From contig CAJTLJ010000003.1 of the NCBI GenBank assembly GCA_910577475.1, positions 98,968-162,967 on the forward strand: a stretch of 64,000 bases of DNA, written 5' to 3'. Below the pieces are notes generated by a model. The model was given only the letters and a program-made list of their open reading frames with translations. It did no database searches and was not told the DNA's origin. Positions 29,329 through 38,511 of the stretch are shown in pieces. A program made the position numbers and the translations under genes. The DNA comes from an uncultured Alistipes sp. (lineage in GTDB: Bacteria > Bacteroidota > Bacteroidia > Bacteroidales > Rikenellaceae). How positions within the stretch are numbered: position 1 is the first letter of the stretch; each line of letters opens with the position of its first letter.

Positions 29329-32300
29329 TTAGAACGAAAGGTTGATACCGAATACCCACGAGCGGCTCTTCGGGAATGCCGAGTAGTCTACGTTGGGGGT
29401 CAGCGGGTTCGAACGGCGGGTATCCACCTCGGGATCGTAACCCGAATAGGGGGTCCAGCAGAAGAGGTTCGTACCGGTCGCGTAGACGCGGATGCGGTTC
29501 AGACGGATCTTCTTGGTCCACTTCTCGGGAAGGGTGTAACCGACGGTCAGCGATGCCAGACGCAGGAACGAGGCATCCTCGACGGCCCAGCTCTGTGCGA
29601 TGCGCTTGGTCGAGTAGGGAACCCACATGGTCTTGCCGGCATTCATGGAGGCCAGACGCTCGGGGTCGTTCACCAGCTCGCCGGTCTCCCAGTCGATGTT
29701 GGTCCAGCGGTTGTCGGGCGAAACGCTCTCCAGGGCGTTCTGACCCTGCGTGGTCTTCGTGGTCGAGAACTCGATCTTGTTGGCGTTGTAGACCTTGTTG
29801 CCGTACGAGTAGGTGAAGTTGGCGGCGAAGTCGAAGCCGTAGGCGTAAGCCGTCAGCGAGAAACCGCCGGTGAAGAGGGGCTGCACGTTGCCGATGTTGA
29901 CGATATCGTCCGCATCGATCTTGCCGTCGTTGTTCACGTCGACGTATTTGGGAGCACCGGGACGCACGTGCTCGATACCCGTCACCTTCGAAGCGTCGGC
30001 AACGCCCTTCTTCAGGGTCCAGGTTCCGTTGTTGTAGTCGAAATCGTCGATCGTGTACATGCCGTCGTTGATGTAGCCGTAGATATCGCCCAGCGGACGA
30101 CCCTCCTGCACCAGATAGTCGTAGGTGATCTCGGTGGAGAACATGCCGGCGCTGGCCGTGATCTTGTCCAGACCGCCCAGATCCATGACTTCGTTCTCGT
30201 TGAAGGCGATGTTGGCGTCGAAGTTGATGCCCCAGTTCTGCTTGCGCACCAGTGCCGAGCTCAGGGTGACCTCGATACCGCGGTTGCGGACCTCACCGAG
30301 GTTGCGGTACTGGGTCGAGTAACCGCCCGTGATGGGGAAGTTGATGAGCAGGTCCTTCGTGTTGGACTGGTAAACCTCGACCGAACCGTTCAGACGGCCG
30401 CGGAAGAAACCGAAGTCCAGACCGATGTTGTGCGAATAGGTGGTCTCCCACTTCAGGTCGGGATTCGACATGGCGGCACCGGCGCTCCAGTATACGGGAC
30501 CCTGGCTGATCCAGGAGGTCTGCGAAGCGGAGAAGAGGGTGCTGGTCTGACCCGAGGGGATGTTGTTGTTACCGGCCGTACCGAAGCTGTAGCGGATCTT
30601 CAGATTGTCCAGCCAGTCGGCGTTCTTGAGCCACTCCTCGCCCGACAGACGCCACGAAGCGGCGGCCGAGGGGAAGTAGCCCCACTGGTTGCCCTTGGCG
30701 AACTTCGACGAACCGTCGGCACGCATCGTGGCCGACACCATATATTTACCCTTGTAGTCGTAGTTCACGCGACCGAAGAACGAGAAGAGCACGTCGTCGT
30801 TCGAGTAGACGTTGCCCACCTGATAGGGGTGCTCGCCCGACGAGGTGAAGTTCCAGGCCATCTCCGAACCGAAATAGTCGGGGAAACCCTCGACGACGGT
30901 GGTGCGCTTGTTCTGACGGGTAACCAGGTACTCCATACCGGCCAGGATGTTCAGGCTGTGGTCCTTCGAAAGCAGGTCCTTGAAATCGTACTGCAGGGTG
31001 TTCGTGTTGCGGATCTTCTCGCGATAGGTGCCGTTCCACTCGGTCAGAGGCAGGTTCTGATAGCCGGCCGAAGCGTAGCGCGAAGCATAGGACGATACGC
31101 CGTAGAAGCGGTCGCGGTCCTCCTGATAGTCGTCCAGACCGGCCTCGACACGCAGACGCAGATTATCGACGATCTCCCACTGGAAGGCGGCGTTGGCATT
31201 CCAGGTGGTGCGGGTGTAGCGCGAGTCGTTGTCCCAAACGGCCTGCACGGGGTGTACGTAGTTGTTGTAATCGTCCGGGTTGTCCTCGTCCACAATGGCG
31301 GCATTGCGCGGAATGGGCGAATAGACGATGGCGTTCTTCAGACGCGAGTTACCCGACTGCGAACCGCGGTCGTTCAGACCATTGGCGCCGGAACCAGTCA
31401 CCTCGACATCCGAGTAGCGGATGTTGAAATCGAGCGACACGCGCTTGTTGGGCTTGAACTGACCCTTGAAGCTCAAGTTGTTACGCTTGTAGTCGGAGCC
31501 GATCATGATCGCCTTCTCGTCGTGGTGGGTATAACCGGCCGTCCACGAGAACTTCTCGCCGCCACCGGCCACCGAGATGTTATGGTCGAACACCCGGCCT
31601 TCGCGGCCGAACACCTGGTCCACCCAGTCGTTGCCGGGCATGCCCGCATACACGTCCATATCCTCCCACAGACCGTAGTTGCTCTCGTAGTAACTGCTCA
31701 GGTTGCCCTTCAGCATGGCGTACTCGTACTGCGTACGGACGAAGTCGTAGGTGTTCTGCGGAACCAGCGCATTCTTGTTGGCCATGTTCTTGAAACCGTA
31801 GTAGAGGTTGTAACTCACCGTGATGCGGTCCGAAGTGCCGCTCTTGGTAGTCACGATGATAACGCCGTTCGCACCGCGCGAACCGTAGATGGCGGTCGAG
31901 AAGGCATCCTTCAGCACGTCGATCGACTGGATATCCGAAGCCGGGATGTCGGAGATGCTCTCCACGGGGAAACCGTCGACGATGTAGAGCGGCGAGCTGT
32001 CCTGCGTGATCGAACCGGTACCGCGCACGCGGATCTTGATGTCGGCGTCGGGATCACCCTCGGTCGAGGTCACCTGCACACCGGCCATACGGCCCGACAT
32101 GGCCTCCGAAACCGAGGCGACGGGCATCTGGGCCAGCGCTTCGCTGCTTACCGAAGAGACCGAACCCACGACGTCACGGCGCTTCACGGTGGCATAACCC
32201 ACGACGACCACTTCGTCCATCGCGGTCGAGGTTTCGCGGAGCGTGATGTCGTAGACCGTTTTCGAAGCCACCAGGTCGACGACCTGATCGTCGTAGCCCA

Positions 32301-32556
32301 CGTAGCTCACCTTGATTTGCTTGGCGGAGGCGGGAACCTGCAGCGTGAATTCACCGTTCATTCCGGTGCTCACGCCGACGGTCGTTCCCTCAACCACGAC
32401 CGAAGCGGCCATCACGGGCCCCATCGAATCCTTAACAGTACCGGTAATGGTACGGCTCTGGGCCGAAACCTCACCGGCTGCCAAAGAAACGAACGCCAAA
32501 ACGAGTGCTACGCGAAGCACCAGCGCTTTGGTGAAAGAGTAAAATTTCTCTGTCAT
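29329..32556 (-). CDS. SusC/RagA family TonB-linked outer-membrane transporter
   Basis: A 1075-residue TonB-dependent channel. A signal peptide ending VSAQS is followed by a carboxypeptidase-regulatory-like domain (ITGTVKDSMGPVMAASVVVEG), the SusC hallmark DEVVVVGYATVKRRDVVGSV, a plug with YGSRGANGVIIVTTK, a 22-strand barrel, and the C-terminal Phe for BAM recognition. It pairs with the SusD gene downstream. Its promoter has a -7 box but no -33 box and carries the repeated operator motif at 32665-32698, so it is probably switched on by the hybrid sensor encoded in this locus. Confidence 0.96.
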   Translation of the reverse strand: MTEKFYSFTKALVLRVALVLAFVSLAAGEVSAQSRTITGTVKDSMGPVMAASVVVEGTTVGVSTGMNGEFTLQVPASAKQIKVSYVGYDDQVVDLVASKTVYDITLRETSTAMDEVVVVGYATVKRRDVVGSVSSVSSEALAQMPVASVSEAMSGRMAGVQVTSTEGDPDADIKIRVRGTGSITQDSSPLYIVDGFPVESISDIPASDIQSIDVLKDAFSTAIYGSRGANGVIIVTTKSGTSDRITVSYNLYYGFKNMANKNALVPQNTYDFVRTQYEYAMLKGNLSSYYESNYGLWEDMDVYAGMPGNDWVDQVFGREGRVFDHNISVAGGGEKFSWTAGYTHHDEKAIMIGSDYKRNNLSFKGQFKPNKRVSLDFNIRYSDVEVTGSGANGLNDRGSQSGNSRLKNAIVYSPIPRNAAIVDEDNPDDYNNYVHPVQAVWDNDSRYTRTTWNANAAFQWEIVDNLRLRVEAGLDDYQEDRDRFYGVSSYASRYASAGYQNLPLTEWNGTYREKIRNTNTLQYDFKDLLSKDHSLNILAGMEYLVTRQNKRTTVVEGFPDYFGSEMAWNFTSSGEHPYQVGNVYSNDDVLFSFFGRVNYDYKGKYMVSATMRADGSSKFAKGNQWGYFPSAAASWRLSGEEWLKNADWLDNLKIRYSFGTAGNNNIPSGQTSTLFSASQTSWISQGPVYWSAGAAMSNPDLKWETTYSHNIGLDFGFFRGRLNGSVEVYQSNTKDLLINFPITGGYSTQYRNLGEVRNRGIEVTLSSALVRKQNWGINFDANIAFNENEVMDLGGLDKITASAGMFSTEITYDYLVQEGRPLGDIYGYINDGMYTIDDFDYNNGTWTLKKGVADASKVTGIEHVRPGAPKYVDVNNDGKIDADDIVNIGNVQPLFTGGFSLTAYAYGFDFAANFTYSYGNKVYNANKIEFSTTKTTQGQNALESVSPDNRWTNIDWETGELVNDPERLASMNAGKTMWVPYSTKRIAQSWAVEDASFLRLASLTVGYTLPEKWTKKIRLNRIRVYATGTNLFCWTPYSGYDPEVDTRRSNPLTPNVDYSAFPKSRSWVFGINLSF

Positions 32557-32633
32557 AGTTAAAAGTTTTTAGTTTGGTTTTGAGTTAATTAAAATATTTA
32601 TTAAATATCGCGTAAGTGCCTGATTCAATAATA

Positions 32634-32698
32634 CAAATGTAGGCAGAATACGACAAGGAATCTTGTAAATTTTATCAGTTGTCTGGTAAAATTTATCA
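32634..32698 (-). promoter_or_regulatory. Activator-dependent susC promoter with 13-bp direct repeat, period 21
   Basis: The -7 TACATTTG lies at 32634-32641, with no TTTG at -33. Two 13-mers, written on the plus strand GTAAATTTTATCA (32665-32677) and GTAAAATTTATCA (32686-32698), are spaced 21 bp start to start. The nearer one is 23 bp from the -7 box. The same arrangement recurs before the GH28 gene (44514-44578). Two helical turns per repeat fits an AraC-type dimer such as the HTCS output domain. Confidence 0.75.
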
Positions 32699-32714
32699 CG
32701 CAACCCGTCCCGAC

Positions 32715-32753
32715 AAAAAACCTTATCCCCTCTGAATGAATGGGATAAGGTTT
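32715..32753 (-). terminator. Terminator after GH105
   Basis: Arms 32718-32729 and 32742-32753 form a perfect 12-bp stem, followed by six T residues on the minus strand. It separates the GH105 transcript from the susC promoter. The rest of 32557-32786 is the AT-rich susC regulatory region. Confidence 0.88.
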
Positions 32754-32786
32754 AAACACCGGCAAATTTATATTTACTCAACTATT

Positions 32787-34031
32787 TTAATAACGGTTTT
32801 CAGGCAATATACCCTTCGCCTTTTCGTACTCCAGCGAAGCCCAGATGAATGGTCCTACCCCCTTGCAGTCGTTCTCGATGACGGGCTCCGAAATGTAGTA
32901 TTCGAACGTACCGTCGCGCATGCTCTTGCCGCCCAGACCGGCCACGGCGCAACAGTCCGTGATCGAAATCGTTCCGTCCTCGTTCTCCTTTACGAAGCGC
33001 TTCACGAAGCGTTCGTAATCCGCCAACGCGGCCGCAAGTCCGCTCTCCGGAAGCCACCCCTTGCGGATGGCCTTCAGCCGGGCGTAGACGAACATGATCG
33101 ATCCGGTCGCCTCCAGATAGTTGCCCTCGCGTCGGGGCTCGTCGAGCACCTGATACCACATGCCCGTCTCGGGATCGGCGTAGCGGGGCAACACCTCGTA
33201 GATACGGTTCAGGATCCCCACCATGGCGTCGCGCCCTTCGGAGGGCGAGAGATAGTCGAGCGTCTCGACGATCGCCATCGCATACCACCCCATAGCGCGG
33301 CCCCAGGCGTGCGGGGTCTGGCCGGTGGTCTTGTCGCACCAGAACATCTCGCGCGAAGCGTCGCAGGCGTGCCGGTAGAGCTCCGTTTCGGGATCGTAAG
33401 TATAGCGGGCCACGGTGAGGAACTGACGGGCGATGTCGGCCTCTCGCTCGGCGGCCGAGGCGATGTCGCGCGTAGCGACGAAGCGATGCACGTACTCGGC
33501 ATAGAAGGGCTCGGCCATGTAGAGTCCGTCGAGCCACATCTGATTGGGATAGACCTGCTTGTGCCAGAATCCGCCGTCCGCGGTGCGGGGCTGGCCCTGC
33601 AGCTGGGCGTAGAGCGTATCCAGCACAGCCAGATAGCGCTCCTCGCCCGTGCGCTCGTAGATCTCGAAGAGCGGTCGTCCGGGGCAGATGTGGTCGAGGT
33701 TGTACTTCTCCTTCGCGTAGGTGAGCACCGAACCGTCGGCCTGCACGATGGTATCGTAATATTTCAGGGCGTAATCGTAGAGGTCCGGACGGTCGTAGGC
33801 CTTCGCCGCGTCCATCAGCGAGAGCAGTTCCAGACCGGTTGTGTAGTTCCACTTCACCTTGCCGGGTGCGATGCCGTCCAGTGTGGTCGGCGAAGGGTTG
33901 CGCAGCATTTCGCTCTCGGCCATCCGGAGCGACAGCGGCTTCGCGCCGGTCGCCAGCAGGCCTTTGGCCGGACCGCACGCCGTGAGGAGCAGTCCGACGG
34001 AGAAGAGCAGTGTGTAAAATTTCCTGTTCAT
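32787..34031 (-). CDS. GH105 unsaturated rhamnogalacturonyl/galacturonyl hydrolase
   Basis: A 414-residue lipoprotein (lipobox LLTAC) of glycoside hydrolase family 105, which hydrates and releases the 4,5-unsaturated uronic acid left at the non-reducing end by pectate or rhamnogalacturonan lyases. Family signatures are MWLDGLYMAEPF near residue 162, which carries the catalytic Asp, and HAWGRAMGWYAMAIVETLDYL near 240. The (alpha/alpha)6 barrel length is normal. It lies 19 bases after the sensor gene, so it is probably expressed from the sensor's own promoter, giving basal unsaturated-uronate release. Confidence 0.92.
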   Translation of the reverse strand: MNRKFYTLLFSVGLLLTACGPAKGLLATGAKPLSLRMAESEMLRNPSPTTLDGIAPGKVKWNYTTGLELLSLMDAAKAYDRPDLYDYALKYYDTIVQADGSVLTYAKEKYNLDHICPGRPLFEIYERTGEERYLAVLDTLYAQLQGQPRTADGGFWHKQVYPNQMWLDGLYMAEPFYAEYVHRFVATRDIASAAEREADIARQFLTVARYTYDPETELYRHACDASREMFWCDKTTGQTPHAWGRAMGWYAMAIVETLDYLSPSEGRDAMVGILNRIYEVLPRYADPETGMWYQVLDEPRREGNYLEATGSIMFVYARLKAIRKGWLPESGLAAALADYERFVKRFVKENEDGTISITDCCAVAGLGGKSMRDGTFEYYISEPVIENDCKGVGPFIWASLEYEKAKGILPENRY

Positions 34032-34050
34032 GATATCGGTTTTAATCGGG

Positions 34051-37000
34051 TTATTTCGAATCGTGTGCGTTTTTCAGGTTGTGGTTCTTCAGATACTCCG
34101 CCGGCGACATGTTGAACTGCTCGCGGAAACAGCGGCTGAAGTAGCCCGGGTCGGAGAATCCCACCTTATAGGCCACCTCCGAGACGGAGAACTGCCCCGT
34201 GCGCAGCAGCAACTGCGACTTGTTGATGCGATACTCCTTGATGAGCTCGACGGGCGACTTGCCCGTCAAGCCCTTGAGCTTGTTGTACATCGTGGTGCGG
34301 CCCAGCCCCAGGTGGGTCGCCAGCTGATCGATGGTGAGATCCGAATTCTCGATATTCTCCCCCAGCCAGGCCATCACATTCTTCATGAAGGCCTCGTCGC
34401 GGTCCGTCACCACCACGTCCTTGGGGCTCAGCTCGACCACCTTGTTGCGGGCCGACTGCGTAGAGAACTTCTCGAAAAGAGTTCGCCGCTGAGTCAGCAG
34501 GTTATCGATACGCGCCTGCAACAGCTCGATGCTGAAGGGTTTGGTGATATAGCCGTCGGCTCCGTACTCCATCGCCTTGATCCGCTCGTCGGGCGAGTGC
34601 TTGGCCGTCAGCATGATGACCGGAATATGGCTGATCGAGAAGTCGCGCCGGATGTTGCCGATCAGCTCGATGCCGTCCATGTTGGGCATCATCAGGTCGG
34701 TGACCACGATGTCGGGCATCTCGCGCCGGATCACCTCCAGCGCCTCGACGCCGTCCTCGGCCTCGACCACGCGGTAGTTCTCGATCAGGCTGTTGTACAT
34801 GAACAGCCGCAGCTCGCGATTGTCGTCCACCAGCAGAATCTTCTGCGAATCCTCGGGGGGCACGACGTCGGTCCGCCGCTCGCTTTCGGCCGATGAATAG
34901 TCGCTCACCATGTAGCCGGGCTTCTTGCCCCCCTGCAGCTCGCCGAAGTCGATCTGCTCCATGCCGAAGTGGGCGTTGCCCAGCCGCAGCTTCACCGTGA
35001 AGGCCGAACCTTCGCCCAGCTTGCTCTCCACGGATATCTCTCCCTGATGCAGGGCCACGATCTCCCGGCACAGGGCCAGTCCGATGCCCGACCCCTTCAT
35101 GTCGCCCACCACGGAGCGCGAAGCCTGATGGAAGCGCTCGAAGATCGAGCCCTGCTGCTCCTTCGCGATGCCGATGCCGTTGTCGCGGACGGTCATCGAG
35201 ACCGACCCTTCGCTTTCGTTGACCGTCAGCACCATCTCGATGCGGCCGCCGTTGCGGGTGAATTTGAAGGCGTTAGAGAGCAGGTTGTAGACCACGCTCT
35301 CGATGCGCTCCAGGTCGATCCAGACCAGAATCGAGCGGTTCGATACCGTAAAGAGCAGTTCGATATGCCGTTCCGAGGCCATCTCGCGGAAATCGTCCAT
35401 CGCATCCTCGACCAGCTGGACCAGATTGACCCGGGCGATCTTGAGCTCCATCTTGTTCTTGACGATCTTGCGGAAATCCAGCAGCTGGTTGATGAGTGTA
35501 AGCATCCGCCGGGCGTTCTTGTAGGCCAGGTTCAGGCTGGTGCCTCCGCGCGGCGTCAGCTCCTCGTGCTTGCGCACGTCCTCGATACCGCCCAGAATCA
35601 GGGTCAGCGGCGTCCGCAGCTCGTGGGAGACGTTGGTGAAGAACTGCAGTTTCATGTCGGTCATCTCCTGCTCCATCTTCGACTCGCGCCGCATGCGCTG
35701 CATGGAGTCGACGATCCGCCATGCGACCAGCAGCAGGGCTCCGACCAGCAAGATGTAGAGGCACTTGGCCCACCAGGTGAGCCAGATGGGCGGAAGAATG
35801 ACGACATCCACGGAGAGCCCCTCGTCCGCCGCGGCGACGTTGCCCACATAAGCCTTCACCTGAAACTTGTAATGGCCCGTCGGCACATTGGAGTAGGAGG
35901 CCCAGTTGGACTTCCCGGCCAGGTTCCACTCGGGGTCGAACCCCTCGAGCCGGTACATGTAGTTGATCTGGCTTTGCAGGGCATGGTTCAGCGAAGCGAA
36001 GGCGAAGCGGAAATTCGAATAGTTGTATTTGAGTTCGATGCGGTCCACGCGGCTCACCGACTCCTTCAGCGGTTCCGAAGGACCGATCCCTGCGGGCTGG
36101 TTCTTCACCCAGAAACCGGTGAAGCGCAGACGGCTGTCCTCGCGCCGGGCCGCCATGTCGTCGGTCGAAAAGGCGTAGAGCAGATTGCCGCGGGCGAAGA
36201 GTATCGATCCGGAGGGCGACGCCAGCGCCCCCGACTCGTTGAACCCGACGTTCGCCGGATTGTTGTAGAGGTAGTTCATGAAGAAGTTGTGCTCCTCGTC
36301 CAGGCGCGAGACGGCGTTCTGGGTCGCCGTCCAGATATTTCCGTTGCGGTCCTCCACCACCGAGAGACAGATGTTGCTCGGCAAGCCGTCGTTCTGATCG
36401 TAGTAGCGGAAACGGGGCATACCCGACTCGTCGTACCCCTCGATCCGGTTCAGACCGCCGCCGTAGGTAGCCAGCCAGACCCGGCCGCGGCTGTCCCGCG
36501 TCATGTGGATGATGTCGTTGTTGCCCAGCGACGAGGCGTCGCCCGGCACCTTGCGGATCTGGCTGAACCGGATCTGCTTGACACTCCGTTTCGGTTCGAA
36601 CACGACCAGGCCGTCGACCGTGGCGGCCAGCATGCGGCCGTTTCCGTCGTTGAGCAGCCAGCGCATGCGGTCCGCCTCGTCGAGCGGATACTGCACCAGC
36701 TGGTTGCCGGCATGGATGAACCGCCCCTCCACCGCGGGGTCCAGCAGATTGGGACCGCCGCCGTAGGTCGCGAACCAGAGCCGGCCGAAATCATCCTCCT
36801 CGATCGAGTAGATCTGATCGTCGCCGAGCGAATATTCGTCCCGCGGATCGTGACGGTAGTGGGCCGCGAAACGGTACCGCCCCTCCCCGGGGCACAACCG
36901 GTAGAGGCCGTTCCCCTTCGTTCCCACCCAGATATCGCCCCGCGAATCCTCCTTCAGGGCGTAGATCATCCCGAGCGGCTCACCGTCCCCCTCCGGATAA

Positions 37001-38436
37001 CTGTACAGCAGTTTGCGGTCGGCCGAATAGCAGAGCAGCTCGCCGCTCTTGGTGCCCATCCATACGCGCCCCGCCCGGTCGGTCATCATCGCCCGCACCT
37101 CGCCCGACATCTCGTCAGCGAAACGGCTGTCGATCCGGATCTCCTCGGCCGGCTGGGCCATCATCAGGGCCCGCCGGAGGCCGCGTTCGTAGTAGGTCGT
37201 CAGCCACAGCACGTCGCCCTGCACGTTGAACCGCACGACGGCGTTGGTCATCTGGCAGTCGGGGCTGCCCGGGTCGTTGTAGAAGGGCTCCACCCGATCC
37301 CTCTCCCGGTCATAGTATCCGAATCCGTAGCGGTTCATCTTGATCCACAGCCGGCCGTTTCCCTCGGCGATGGCAGGCAGCGTGTCGACGTTATAGGAGA
37401 CCGTGTAGGGCTCCTGCTCGAAGTGCCGGAAGTCGTTCGTCCGGGGGCTGTAGCGGGTGATGCCCGCCTCGGGAGTAGCGATCCAGAGCAGCCCGTGCGA
37501 ATCGGTCTTCAGATAGCGTATGCGTTGGATGCGAGGCCCGCGGGGGGGGGTGACCGGAGTCAGCCGACGGCCGGAGTGGTCTGCGCTGAAAAGCTCGCCG
37601 CGGCGGGTTCCGGCATAGAGCACGTTGTTCTTCGGATCGGCGGCGAAGGCGGTCCAGTCGCCCGTACCGCCCTCCATGCGGAGCAGATCGGCACTCGCTT
37701 CGGGCCGGCAGTAGACGGCGGATTCCGTCAGGAAATAGAGGCTTTCGCCGAGCACCGTCACGTCGATAACCGGATCGGTCAGATCGGCCGTCCGTTCGAT
37801 GGCGCCGTCGGGACGGATGCAGTAGAGCTCGCCCGAGTCCGCAGCTGCCCAAACGTTGTCCGAAGAGTCGACATAAAGGGTCTCCACCCCGGCCTCCAGC
37901 GCCGGCTCGTGGATGCGGCACCTCACCCGCAGCGGCGAGCCGTCGCGGGCATCGTCGAAGCAGAACAGTCCGACCCCGGGAATGGCTACCCAGGTACCGC
38001 CCCGCCCGTCGTGCAGGCAGTGGGTCGTGCGGCAATGCTTGCCATCCACGCCCGCGAGCAGCAGCAACGGATCCTCGAACTCCTCGGAGGAGCGGTTGAA
38101 CCGATAGATATGGCGGTTGTAGGTCGTGAACCAGAGGTGGCCGTTGGCATCCTCGCTCACCGACAGGAACCGGTTGTGCGAAAGGGGCGAGAAGTCGCCC
38201 GGTTTCGTCGAGTAGTTCTTGAACGAATAGCCGTCGAAACGACTGACCCCGTACCACGTGCAGATCCACACGAACCCTTCGGAGTCGGTGTAGATATCCG
38301 AGATGCGGTTGTGCGTCAGACCGTCGAGCGTGGAGTACTTTTCGATCACGGGCTGGGGTGCGGCACCGCGCACGACGGCCGGGAGCAGCAGCAGCCACAA
38401 CAGGCCGTATCGGAGGAGCGAGGTCGTCTGTTTCAT
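34051..38436 (-). CDS. Hybrid two-component system sensor/regulator (HTCS)
   Basis: A 1461-residue one-protein sensor and regulator. In order: signal peptide, two seven-bladed reg_prop propellers (about 30-760), a Y_Y_Y domain (about 790-870), a transmembrane helix (about 885-905), HisKA with VSHELRTPL (His near 938), HATPase with NLLSNAFKFT and GSGIGLAL, a receiver with LLVDDN and phospho-acceptor VVTDLMMP near 1245, and an AraC-type HTH (about 1362-1450). Such proteins bind a specific oligosaccharide in the periplasm and activate the locus. It has its own complete promoter. A run of nine C bases on the coding strand (37542-37550) is a possible slippage site. Confidence 0.96.
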   Translation of the reverse strand: MKQTTSLLRYGLLWLLLLPAVVRGAAPQPVIEKYSTLDGLTHNRISDIYTDSEGFVWICTWYGVSRFDGYSFKNYSTKPGDFSPLSHNRFLSVSEDANGHLWFTTYNRHIYRFNRSSEEFEDPLLLLAGVDGKHCRTTHCLHDGRGGTWVAIPGVGLFCFDDARDGSPLRVRCRIHEPALEAGVETLYVDSSDNVWAAADSGELYCIRPDGAIERTADLTDPVIDVTVLGESLYFLTESAVYCRPEASADLLRMEGGTGDWTAFAADPKNNVLYAGTRRGELFSADHSGRRLTPVTPPRGPRIQRIRYLKTDSHGLLWIATPEAGITRYSPRTNDFRHFEQEPYTVSYNVDTLPAIAEGNGRLWIKMNRYGFGYYDRERDRVEPFYNDPGSPDCQMTNAVVRFNVQGDVLWLTTYYERGLRRALMMAQPAEEIRIDSRFADEMSGEVRAMMTDRAGRVWMGTKSGELLCYSADRKLLYSYPEGDGEPLGMIYALKEDSRGDIWVGTKGNGLYRLCPGEGRYRFAAHYRHDPRDEYSLGDDQIYSIEEDDFGRLWFATYGGGPNLLDPAVEGRFIHAGNQLVQYPLDEADRMRWLLNDGNGRMLAATVDGLVVFEPKRSVKQIRFSQIRKVPGDASSLGNNDIIHMTRDSRGRVWLATYGGGLNRIEGYDESGMPRFRYYDQNDGLPSNICLSVVEDRNGNIWTATQNAVSRLDEEHNFFMNYLYNNPANVGFNESGALASPSGSILFARGNLLYAFSTDDMAARREDSRLRFTGFWVKNQPAGIGPSEPLKESVSRVDRIELKYNYSNFRFAFASLNHALQSQINYMYRLEGFDPEWNLAGKSNWASYSNVPTGHYKFQVKAYVGNVAAADEGLSVDVVILPPIWLTWWAKCLYILLVGALLLVAWRIVDSMQRMRRESKMEQEMTDMKLQFFTNVSHELRTPLTLILGGIEDVRKHEELTPRGGTSLNLAYKNARRMLTLINQLLDFRKIVKNKMELKIARVNLVQLVEDAMDDFREMASERHIELLFTVSNRSILVWIDLERIESVVYNLLSNAFKFTRNGGRIEMVLTVNESEGSVSMTVRDNGIGIAKEQQGSIFERFHQASRSVVGDMKGSGIGLALCREIVALHQGEISVESKLGEGSAFTVKLRLGNAHFGMEQIDFGELQGGKKPGYMVSDYSSAESERRTDVVPPEDSQKILLVDDNRELRLFMYNSLIENYRVVEAEDGVEALEVIRREMPDIVVTDLMMPNMDGIELIGNIRRDFSISHIPVIMLTAKHSPDERIKAMEYGADGYITKPFSIELLQARIDNLLTQRRTLFEKFSTQSARNKVVELSPKDVVVTDRDEAFMKNVMAWLGENIENSDLTIDQLATHLGLGRTTMYNKLKGLTGKSPVELIKEYRINKSQLLLRTGQFSVSEVAYKVGFSDPGYFSRCFREQFNMSPAEYLKNHNLKNAHDSK

Positions 38437-38464
38437 AGGAGTTCGGGCTGGTTTACCTTTCTAA

Positions 38465-38496
38465 CAAAGATAACGATTATTTTCCGTTCCGGCAAA
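38465..38496 (-). promoter_or_regulatory. Promoter TTTG-N20-TATCTTTG of the HTCS gene
   Basis: The -33 TTTG (38493-38496) and the -7 TATCTTTG (38465-38472) lie on the minus strand in the 75-base gap. Unlike the susC and GH28 promoters it has a -33 box and no operator repeat, consistent with constitutive sensor expression. Confidence 0.75.
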
Positions 38497-38511
38497 TCGA
38501 TGCGGCCGAAA

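Noticed and set aside
30500..32500. SusC as an iron-siderophore TonB receptor
   Set aside because: The adjacent SusD, the SusC-specific N-terminal domain and the pectin enzymes point to glycan uptake.
23596..32562. Plus-strand frames of 1225 and 1080 codons opposite the surface lipoprotein and SusC
   Set aside because: Mirror images of real genes caused by third-position GC bias; no family motifs.
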